NCBI RefSeq assembly: GCF_949987535.1
Contig: NC_080067.1
Location: forward strand, 682,001 to 746,000
Length of the DNA stretch: 64,000 bases
Source of the DNA: Balaenoptera acutorostrata
Taxonomy: Eukaryota; Chordata; Mammalia; Artiodactyla; Balaenopteridae
Direction of reading: 5' to 3'
A program made the translations under genes and the position numbers. The notes under the pieces were generated by a model, which saw only the letters and a program-made list of their open reading frames with translations, had not been told where the DNA came from and made no database searches. Positions 55,704 through 64,000 of this stretch are shown here, piece after piece (position 1 is the first letter of the stretch; every line of letters starts with the position of its first letter).

Positions 55704-56190
55704 CACTGATCCAGCCCTCTACCAGCCAGACTAGGCTTGCCCTGCGCACTGAAGAGCAGGAGTTGACCTCCCCGAGAGAAGCATCCCTGTGCAGGAGAGC
55801 GAGTGTGCCTTCCCAGCAGCCTTAAACCTGTACTGAGCACCTGCTGTGTACTTGGTCCTAGGTTGGAAGCTTGGGGAATGGGGGAGCCTGGGGGACCACA
55901 AGGGACCAAATAAACCAGCTGAGAAGGCAATGATGTCCAGGGCTTCAAGGAGGAGGGAAGATACATCTGATGGGGGAGGGGGGTCGGTGACTGTGGTGGC
56001 CTCGGAGCATCACCACCATGTGATCTGCGGGGGACAGGGAACAGGTGTGCTTGGTGGAACAGCATGCACAATGGCTCAGAAGGTGTGGGGAGTGCAGAGA
56101 TGTGACCCTGTCCCTGCAGCAGTCCTCCTTCCCCCTTTGTAATGAGGGGGCTGCTGATGAGAGCAGCTCTCAGTGTGCTCTCCTGGGACC
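53619..56190. other. GC-rich DNA without a recognised gene
   Basis: Overlapping frames of up to 215 codons occur but are antisense to each other and low in complexity. Contains the CA microsatellite at 55,646-55,701. Confidence 0.35.
55646..55701. repeat. (CA)n microsatellite with a CG interruption
   Basis: About 25 CA units with an internal 'cgcgcgcg' stretch near 55,658-55,665, a sequence prone to Z-DNA. Confidence 0.95.
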
Positions 56191-56645
56191 CTGTTATTAG
56201 TTCTCTATTACAGATAAGGACACAGGCACAGAGAGGGCAGGGCCCGCCTAAAGTCACACAGCAGGATTTAGGGAGCCTCCCTGGGGTATCCATTACTAGT
56301 CCTTTAATACAGATGAGGACACAGCACAGAGAGGGAAGTGAATGCCCAAGGTCACACAGCAGGTCTTAGTGAGTCTTCCTGTTACTAGTTCTCTGTTACA
56401 TATGAGGACACTAAGCCAGAGAGAGGGAAGTGGCCACCCAAGGTCACAGAGCAGGATCGTAGTGAGCCATCCTGTGACCCTATTACAACGTCTTTATTAT
56501 ACATGAGGTCTCTGAGGCACAGAGAGGGTAGTGGCTGCCCAAGGTCACACAGCAGGGTCTTAGTGAGTTTTCCTGGTGCCCTGTCACTAGTCGTCTGTTA
56601 CAGCCAAGGACACTGAGGCACAAAGAGGGAGCAGGGAACCTGCTA
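56191..56645 (+). repeat. Tandem array of about five ~98-bp units derived from a MIR element
   Basis: Successive units start near 56,191, 56,291, 56,381, 56,481 and 56,583. Each contains a 'ttactagt'-like start, 'gaggacac', 'cacagagaggg' and (except the last) 'aaggtcacacagcagg'. The last two phrases are the core of the ancient MIR SINE. The units are diverged, so the array is old. Confidence 0.85.
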
Positions 56646-56704
56646 TCACCCGGGCCCCATGGCCAGTGTCTTTTACGACCGGCTCTATGCTGCCAGCAGG
56701 GCTG

Positions 56705-57290
56705 CAGGCCTGCAATGGATGTTGAAAGCAGTTCATGGCAGCATTATTTACAATAACCAAGGTGTAGATGTAACCGAGCAGGACCCTATGGGACCTTCCC
56801 GGGACAGACCCCACCCCTATATCCTCTGCTGCAGCTCCTCTCTGAGTAGCCAGATAATAGTATCTCATGCATGTTTCCTGAGTTTTTCAGATGGTAAAAC
56901 TCCCCTCCAAATGGAAGAAATTAACTATTTGATGATCATGAGCCCCCAGACCTACAGGCGCCTAAGGATGGATAATGTTAACCCCTGTGACACCGCACCA
57001 TCAATCAATCAGAGAATTATGCACAAGCTGATCACACACCCTGAGACCCCCTTCCCTCACCTGGCCTTTAAAAATGCTTTGCTGAAACCCTCTGGGGAGT
57101 TCAGAGTTTTGGGGGCACGAGCCACCCGTCTCCTTGCTGGCCTTGCAATAAATCTTTCTCTGCTCCAAACTCTGGTGGTTCAATTTATTTGGCCTCACTG
57201 TACATCGGGCATGCAGACTTGTGTTCAGTAACATGGAAACAACCTACGTGTCTATCAACAGATGAATGGGTAAAGAAAATGTGACGTATA
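56705..57290 (+). mobile_element. L1 3' fragment split by an LTR
   Basis: The ORF2 phrase 'gcagcattatttacaataac' lies before the LTR, and 'tggaaacaacctacgtgtct' with 'agatgaatgggtaaag' lies after it. These are contiguous in intact L1. Confidence 0.75.
56769..57233 (+). mobile_element. Solo ERV1-type LTR inside L1
   Basis: Starts TGTAACC and ends AACA, with AATAAA at about 57,149-57,154 followed by 'ctttctctgctccaaactct' and 'tttggcctcactgtacatcg', an ERV1-like R/U5. Flanks taga (56,765-56,768) and tgga (57,234-57,237) fit a 4-bp target duplication with one change. The long open frame over it is not a gene. Confidence 0.75.
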
Positions 57291-57590
57291 TATTTTTTTT
57301 AATTAATTAATTTATTTATTTATGGCTGTGTTGGGTCTTCGTTTCTGTGCGAGGGCTTTTCTCTCTAGTTGCGGCAAGTGGGGGCCACTCTTCATCGCGG
57401 TGCGCGGGCCTCTCGCTATCGCGGCCTCTCTTGTTGCGGAGCACAGGCTCCAGACGCGCAGGCTCAGTAATTGTGGCTCACGGGCCTAGTTGCCCCGCGG
57501 CATGTGGGATCTTCCCAAACCAGGGCTTGAACCTGTGTCCCCTGCATTGGCAGGCAGATTCTCAGCCACTGCGCCACCAGACAAGCCCAA
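57291..57590 (-). mobile_element. CHR-type SINE
   Basis: Reverse-oriented copy from a TTAATTAA-rich tail to the head complement 'gcgccaccagacaagccc'. It landed in the tail of the split L1 fragment. Confidence 0.87.
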
Positions 57591-60100
57591 GACCTCCCAT
57601 TCTTAGACAAAGAACCTGTTCTTAACTTCCAAATCTGCAGGCGTTCGCAATTTGTAATCATGTGCTTTATTGGCTTGCGCGGTGACTGTCTCGCCTCACC
57701 CGTTACACTGTAAATTCCCTGAGCACAGGGAGCAAGTCTGTTTAAAAAAAAAAAAATCAGCAGTAAGACAGACAGGTCAGGCTTCAAGCGATGCCTTCCA
57801 CACTTGCTCACAAGCTCTTAGAATATTGGAGGAAGTTGCCACTTTGCGGAGTTGATCCATTTTGGAGACCGGCAGGCTGGGGGGTACAAGGAAGCCGAGC
57901 TGCACTCCCCTGGCTTCCATCCGCAGCTGGCCTTGGCTTGCGAGGATGCGCTCCATCCAACATCGCCTGAGGCCAGTAAAGCTATTGATGGGGACAAGCT
58001 GGCATACCCTGGCCTTCCTCCCCGGGCTCCTCAGATTCAACAGCCCCACAGAATCCCAACAAGGGACATTGCAAATCGTGAAAGGAACCACTCAACTCTT
58101 CAACTGCTATCTGAATTTTTGTTGTCATTTTTAATCCTGTGTGTGCATCCGCCTTAAATGAAGTCCCAGGAGCTTTCCTGGGACTGAGGAAGAAAATGCC
58201 TAGAAAATGTTTTCCAGGCCAATAAGCTTCTAGAAGACAAGATGAGACGAATGCACGGAAGAGCTCTAGCGGTCTTTAATGTAGCATCGCGGGCAAGGAA
58301 AGGCAGACTTCCCAATCTTTTCTTTTCCTGCCTCTCTAATCTCTGAGGTAGGAAGGGTTTAGTGTTGAGGTAGATACTCATAAATTAATTCCCAGGAAGC
58401 AAGTAATGCAGTCACTTTGCCCTGAAACTCTGGTGACAGTTGTATCTATACTATTACAAGAAAAGCTAGATATGTTGTCAAGGGTAAAATTTCCCCCTTC
58501 CCCAGGGAGTACACTGAGTTCACGTTTGCACAGCTGAAGCTCCAACACAGGTGAAAGGAATCCAGTCTCCCGCCTGCATTTATCTGCTCCTCTGCGGAAA
58601 AGGAAGCTGAGGCAAAGCGCCTCAGAAACGCTACTTTGTGTTGCAAAAAAAAAAAAAAAAATTGGCAAGTAGCCATTTCCTGTGAATGTAAATTACCTGA
58701 GCGCAGTTCTCTGGAAGAAGGATCTGCTGGAAGGAGATGTGAGTTTCAAACTTGCTTTAGATTCGTTTCTTATCAGAACAAGTGCCCTTAATTTCTGTGT
58801 GGAAGTGCAAAGGTTTTGTAATGCAGCAGGCAAGCCACTGCCCCTAAACCAAAACATTTATTTTCTCTTTTTCACTCTTTTTTGGCCTTTTCCCATATTG
58901 TGATAGTTAACCAAATTATCTCTTATATTCTAACACAAAATGCTGACAGTTATAATTTGATGTAAGAGCACCTTAAAAATATATATATATATATAGTGAA
59001 GATTTTAGGGAGCAGTGTGACAAATCAACATTAAGATCATCTTCTGGACTGGACAAACCAATCTTTATTAGGGAAAATATGTGTATGCATGCTATTTGTG
59101 GAGTCTTGGCTTAATGAAAATTCATGTTTGGCCTAATTTTTGTAGGCAGCTCTTATTTTAGTAGTTAGGCGGAGAAAAGATTACCAAAACTGGAGTGCTC
59201 TCTGGAATATAGTTCCCTCTCTTCTGTCTGTTGACTGAAAAAAAAACACAGTGTAAGAGCGGTGAGTTTCAGTTTTTTTCAGAGAACTTACTAAGGACTG
59301 TGGCCCAGGAGGAGCCCATCAGATACTCTGAAGAGCTTCTCTGAAGAGGTGGGGGAGAGGCCAGTTTATATATGAAATTTTTGCCGAGGAAGTACATGTA
59401 GTCAAGCACTGGGAAAACATTGGCTTGACTAATCACAAATATCTCAAGTTAATGATTTTAGTGCTTTTCTATGTATGGGAAGATGCTGGAATCTCGGACC
59501 ATTGAAATTCTTCCTTGGACATGCATCTTCACTATCTAGGGGCCCATATATCCGAAGGCACAGGGTGCTTCCTGCTATTTCATCCTCATTTCCCCTCAGG
59601 GCACACTTTGTGCAGTAGATTGTGAATTAACCCTTGTAAAAGGGGCTCATGAGCAATACTCTTTGTTCTGTTTGTTTCCATGTCCATATTTATACTGGAA
59701 TCTCTTCCCAGGGTCCTTCATGTTTTGTGAATTCTTTACTGTCATGATGGCAAGAAATCCTTAATAAACTAAATGGTTGAAAAAAGATGGCAAATTTTTT
59801 TTTCCCACAGTGTGGTGAGTAAGAAATGTTATGCTTACATGTGAAAACACAAAGAGTTTTAATACCTACATGTCATTTTAAATCCATCCAAATACATAAT
59901 ACTGTTTTGAACAACTCAGTAACACAGTTTGGATCAGCCTTTGCAGATTCTAAGCGTTGCTCCAGAAGCTCCAAGAAATCAAAGGTAAGGTCTTGTTGTC
60001 CAGAGAGAGCAGCCATTCACTATACGAGGCTGTCGTACAAGTGAGTGCGGCCGGTCTGAACTGAGATGTGGCCACTAGTGTAAAATTGATGCTGGGTCTT
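57591..60100. other. Unrecognised DNA
   Basis: No gene was recognised. A short (AT) run lies at 58,978-58,995. Frames of up to 104 codons show no domain. Confidence 0.35.
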
Positions 60101-60109
60101 TTTTTTTTT

Positions 60110-60840
60110 TTTTTAAGTCAGCAAAACGAATAAACAAAGTTTATTAGGGTTGGTGATTAACAGCAGAAGAGTTTGAAAAAACTTGACTGCACCTGTGCTG
60201 CAGAAGCACCTCTGTTCTGAGAGATGGTCTTGAGCAAAACCTAAAAGGGCAGAGGATCCATGAATCTTCATGCAGAGGCCAACACAATGTTACTAACAAG
60301 GTGTCTGTGTAAATCTCCACAAACGTTTTAACTCACAAACTTGATTCTGTGGAAACTGCCAGTGTCTTTTTTGCCTTCAAAGTGTCTTTCCTCACCTGGT
60401 GTCACTCAGGGAAGTACTTTCCCGTATAGGAAACAGAAAATGCCCCCCCTTGAGGGTCACAGCATGAGGTCTTCTTGCTGCTGGCGGTCTTGGGGTCCAG
60501 GTTGGATCTTTCTTTAGATTCCAGACCTTTGAACTTTCCACCAGATAAAGAATGTAGTCAAGCATTAATTTGTCAGACACCGACATAGCGAAAATTTCCA
60601 GATTATGGAATAAGTATAATACACATTAAGGCAGTATTTTACCTTCTTTGGTTCACAGATGAACAGGTCTTGGAAAGTTACTTTTGGAATGCCACTCCAG
60701 ATTCTCATGATGAACTTACCCAACGGGTTATCCTGTTTATTGTTTGGCCCAGAAAGAAAATTCAATGTCTCCTGGACACACATGGTTTGTAGCGGAGAGT
60801 TAGGCTGGATTTCATGAGAACAGAGATGGCCACAGAGGTA
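60110..60840 (-). other. Possible reverse-strand transcribed or retrocopied fragment, unidentified
   Basis: On the minus strand two open segments (60,783-60,565, 72 codons; 60,586-60,392, 64 codons) lead to AATAAA near 60,135 and a run of A (complement of the T-run at 60,100-60,115). That order (open frame, poly(A) signal, poly-A) is what a processed pseudogene leaves. I do not recognise the protein (phrases such as GKFIMRIWSGIPKVTFQDLF). It could also be chance. Confidence 0.3.
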
Positions 60841-60889
60841 AGTGGTTACTTACTGCAATACATCATTTGTAGTCCAGGTGGGAGCTTCC

Positions 60890-61170
60890 ACAACAGAATC
60901 TAAGATATTAAAGGAAATGCATTCAAGGACACATGGAACATTCTCCAGGATCAAGCATACGCTGGGCCCTAAAACTCATAGAAAGGATAGAAATACAAAA
61001 AGTATGTTCTCCAACCACAATGCAGTTAAATTAGAAAATACATTTTGCAAAGCCAAATATCTGGACACACTCCCTAGAGGCCTTTCACGTTGGGAATTCT
61101 TAGGCATGTTTAATCTTGATGAGTTTGACCTCCTGGGAGTTAAATATATGCACACTTTTTGAATATAAAT
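60890..61170 (+). mobile_element. L1 ORF2 fragment
   Basis: Phrases 'acatggaacattctccagga' and 'ccacaatgcagttaaattag' match internal L1 ORF2 sequence. The frame is short and broken. Confidence 0.65.
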
Positions 61171-61248
61171 GCTGTTTGTTTTATTTGGTAACAGCATAGA
61201 AATTCAGAGTTCAGCATTTTATTTTATTTTATTTATTATTTTTTAAAA

Positions 61249-61600
61249 TTTGTGTGGAGCCCTATATCTAGGGCACAGGACAAAAACTCTGGAATTAACT
61301 GAGCCCCCATGGCAACTTTTGCCATGGGCTCTCCTGACCTAAACGGGACACCCCTCCCCCACTCCATATTAGGTAAAATATTCGCCATGTAGCAACCTTG
61401 TAGCATCCTGACCAATCACCTAATGCCAACCTGCCAGCAGGTTCTTTGTCTTGAAGCTATAAAAGTTGGCTACTAGCCCACAAAGGGGGTCGGCTTTCCC
61501 AGGTCTATCGGGAAGTCCGCTTGTTGTATTTGCAGCGACCCTCCCGCGCGCAGACCAGAATAATTTGGTAATGTGGCCTTTCCACCACCATTTTCTTTCT
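61249..61600 (+). mobile_element. Probable ERV LTR, 3' end disturbed by a SINE
   Basis: Begins TGTGTGGAGCCC, has a TATA box (tataaaag near 61,459) and a following 'tctatcgggaagtccgcttg' stretch like an R/U5 region. A pyrimidine tract and a reverse SINE follow. No internal viral gene is visible. The class is uncertain, perhaps ERV1. Confidence 0.5.
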
Positions 61601-61654
61601 CTTTCTTCCTTTCCTTCTTTCCCTCCCCCTGTCTTTTCCTTTCTTCCTTCCTTG

Positions 61655-61962
61655 TCTGTTTTTGGGTGCATCGGGTCTTAGTTGAGGCATGCAGGATCTT
61701 CTTTGTGGCCCACGCCATCTATCTAGTTGTGGAGTTTGGGCTTCTCTTCTCTCTAGTTGTGGCACGTAGGCTCCAGGGCACGTGGGCTCTGTGGTTTGTT
61801 GCACACGGGCTCCAGTTGAGGCTCACGGAGCTCAGTAGCTGTGGAACGCGGGTTTAGTTACCCGGAGGCATGTGGGATCTTAGTTCCCTGACCAGGGATC
61901 GAACTGCATCCACTGCATTGCAAGGCAGATTTTTTACCACTGGACCCCCAGGGAAGTCCCTG
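61655..61962 (-). mobile_element. tRNA-derived SINE
   Basis: Reverse-oriented copy ending 'ggacccccagggaagtccc'. It resembles the variant at 21,449-21,927, with the 'ctctctagttgtgg' phrase. Confidence 0.83.
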
Positions 61963-62399
61963 AAATTAATATTTTAATCAAGTCTAATCTCTTAGTATTT
62001 CCTGATTCCCCCCCTCGCCATTTTGTCAAAGAAAGTTTGAAAAATGAAATTTTGAAATGACCACTAATGTTCTCTCATGGAGATGCAAAGTCTGCATGAA
62101 CATAAAAGCAGCATTATGTGTAGCAACCTTTCCTAAACCATAGGTCAAGCACGTTAACAGTGTTTAAGATGATCAATTATTGAAGAAAAGACCAATGCAT
62201 TCAACCAATATTTTTTAAATAGCCATGCTTCCGCAGGCAGGCGAGAGGGGGTAGTGTATGTGGCCTTAATATTTTCACACCTCTAAACTGGAATTTGGCT
62301 TCCCTTTTTCCCCTTTAAAGTTTTTCTGTTATGCTCGGCATTCATATTCCAGCTGCCAAGCTCTCTGGCGGGGACCAGGCATTGGATTCCCCGGATGAA

Positions 62400-62760
62400 G
62401 ATTAAGGTCCCCAGACCTACGCCCGGGGGCGCCGAGGGGCCAGCGGGCCGAGGGGGCGGGGCCGAGCGGCCGGTAGGGGGCGGGGCCTTGGACGTCCTGC
62501 GCGGCCATTGGCGGCGCTGCGTGAGCGCGTTGGGTCTGCGCGGGCGGGCGCAGCCGCAGTGAGCTGTGCGAAGCGCGCCAGGTGCGCTGCCAGCCTCCCA
62601 CCTCCCAGGCTCGCCCGCCCCCCACTCCCCTCCCCGGGAGCACAGCGCGGCCCGGCCGAGGGGCCGGCGTCGCCTGAGCGCCCGGGGCGGCGGCGGTGGC
62701 GGCAGCGTGGGGAACCAGGACGCGAAGCCGAAGAGGAGCATGGCGATGCCCCGCACGAAG
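62400..62760. promoter_or_regulatory. CpG-rich segment upstream of the FMN2-like fragment
   Basis: Dense CpG and several GC boxes (ggggcggggcc) directly precede the FMN2-like exon 1. This suggests that the fragment came with its promoter or 5' UTR, that is, by DNA duplication or from a long 5' UTR. Confidence 0.55.
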
Positions 62761-63358
62761 GCCCCGCGAGGCCGAGGCGCAAAGAAGGCAGGCGGGGGCG
62801 AGAAGGGCCGGGCTTGCACGGGGAGGGGCTGGCGGGGAGGAGCCGGGCAGGAAGAAGAGCCGGTCGGACCCCAGGGCCTCGGTCTTTTCCAGCCTGCGCA
62901 TCCGGAAGATCCTGTCCAAGGGCAGAGGTGCCGGCGGCTCCTGTGACGCTCTGCCGGACCCTCAGGCCCTGCAGGCCGGCGAGCTGGACAGCGCCCACTC
63001 CCTGGTCACCAGAACCCCGGACCTCAGCCTCTCGGCCGTCGAGACGGGCCCGTCCGATACCGAGTGTGCCGACCCTTTCGAGGTGACCCTTCTTCCGGCA
63101 TCCCGGCTGGGCCGGGTTGGGGGGCCCGGCGGTGGCCGCGGAGTCCGAGACCGCGGCGGGGCGCAGCGTGGACACAGACCTCCACAGCTTTCACTTGGCC
63201 GCGAGGCAGGAGGACCTGCTCTCGGACGTCCAGCAGGCGATCCGCGTCCAGGAGCTGCAGCAGCTGCGCCCTCCCCCTCCCCACGCCGGGGCCCTGCTGG
63301 GCCTGGACCGACCCCCGCCCGCCGGGCCCCAGACCCGCCCGCTGCCGCCGCTTGGTTG
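62707..63358 (+). pseudogene. FMN2: Formin-2 exon 1 fragment, frameshifted, start codon GTG
   Basis: Three frames together match the N-terminus of FMN2, an actin nucleator acting in oocyte meiosis. Frame 1 has [10 protein letters not shown] from 62,710, preceded by GTG (62,707) where the family has ATG. A shift near 62,736 gives GDAPHEG. A further shift before about 62,847 gives [19 protein letters not shown], then [17 protein letters not shown] and [12 protein letters not shown] (to about 63,088). A last shift near 63,090-63,130 gives [19 protein letters not shown] and LLGLDR, ending at TGA 63,356-63,358. The normal exon continues well past this point, so the fragment is also truncated. With four defects it cannot encode FMN2. 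I infer a partial duplication rather than the true locus. Confidence 0.8.
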
Positions 63359-64000
63359 AAGTGGGCTCTAGTCAGACCGTCCTGGATTTGAGTCCTGGAT
63401 TTTCCACTTTCCTGGGCAAACTAAGGTAAATGGCTTAATTTCTAAGTTTGTTTTTTCTGTAAAATGAGGGGTCACCGTAGTTCCTGGGTAAGAAGAAAGC
63501 ATGAATACAAGTAAAACATTTTGCACAGTATGGGGTGTACAGTAAATGTTCGATGTATGCAGTGTTACAGTATTTGGGGTCCCAGTGGAGCCATGCACAG
63601 TAGGGGAGCAAAAGGGGAGGGTTGGAGTCTCCTTGTAGCTCGGTAGATAGTATCGGAGGCAGGACCTGAGAGTCCACGAGGAGTTGACTGCAGGGACCGG
63701 CTGTAAAAGGAGTGTGTGTGCTCGGCATGCAGATGCAGGTGACCATGGAGTACAGGTGGTTCTGGGTTGTAAACTCGGAGACTGATGGGTGGCAAGGAGG
63801 CCAGACGTGTAAACAAGGACATTTGTGTCATCCTGGTGGTGCTTTTAAATAATTTTGTGTAGTTATACCATGAACAGGTTGGCATTTATTTAAAAAAAAT
63901 ATTCTGGTGGCAGAACGGAGAATGGATTGAAGAAATTTAAAATTAGTGTCTGGGTGGTCGGTAAAAGTGCCTAAACTGAAACAGGGGCAGTGGGGAAGGA
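63359..64000. other. Unrecognised DNA
   Basis: Nothing recognised. GC content falls sharply just after the FMN2-like fragment, marking the edge of the inserted or duplicated segment. Confidence 0.4.

Noticed and set aside
56191..56645. CRISPR-like regular array
   Set aside because: The genome is mammalian, and the units are contiguous diverged tandem repeats with a MIR core rather than short repeats with unique spacers.
56659..57231. 190-codon forward open frame
   Set aside because: It covers an L1 fragment and a solo LTR with its own poly(A) signal, so it is not a host or viral gene.
62417..63175. 252-codon reverse-strand frame
   Set aside because: It is a GC-rich shadow of the FMN2-like fragment and CpG island.

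Overview
The window is nuclear DNA from a mammal, most likely a cetacean. The main clue is about fifteen copies of a tRNA-derived SINE whose head reads 'cttccctggtggcgcagtgg' and whose body ends in A-rich AAATAAATAA tails. This matches the CHR-type SINEs of whales, dolphins and hippos. I see no BovB or Bov-tA elements, which argues against a ruminant. Genes are intron-bearing or retrocopied, and roughly half of the window is SINE, L1 and LTR sequence. All calls are by eye; no database search was run.

Positions 1-11,075 are the edge of a tandem macrosatellite. The first unit (8,314 bp) carries a complete five-exon double-homeobox gene that I call DUXC (387 aa). It has two homeodomains, each split at the same place by an intron, and a DUX4-like acidic C-terminus. 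A second unit starts at 8315. It is almost identical up to 10,838, then abruptly becomes a diverged copy and stops near 11,075. It keeps only the promoter, exon 1 and exon 2.

Positions 11,170-14,600 hold a small USP17-like (DUB) deubiquitinase cluster in the same orientation. It has one intact single-exon ORF with a TATA box and a full catalytic triad, one truncated pseudogene cut by a SINE, and one orphan promoter copy. A DUX-type motif (TAATCCAATTA) lies about 70-80 bp upstream of the TATA box and recurs in the orphan promoter. DUX factors activate USP17-family genes in early human and mouse embryos, so a DUX gene beside its likely target is the most interesting feature here.

Positions 14,600-46,000 are mostly L1 fragments in both orientations (including two 5' ends with ORF1), SINEs, long TA microsatellites and unrecognised non-coding DNA. 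At 46,830-48,680 is a decayed retrocopy of a MARK/sperm-motility-type kinase with a poly(A) signal. Positions 49,000-62,000 hold unrecognised DNA, three probable ERV LTRs and a tandem array built from a MIR element. At 62,400-63,360 a CpG-rich segment carries a frameshifted fragment of formin-2 (FMN2) exon 1 whose start codon reads GTG.

The only genes that look able to make a full product are DUXC copy 1 and the USP17-like gene.
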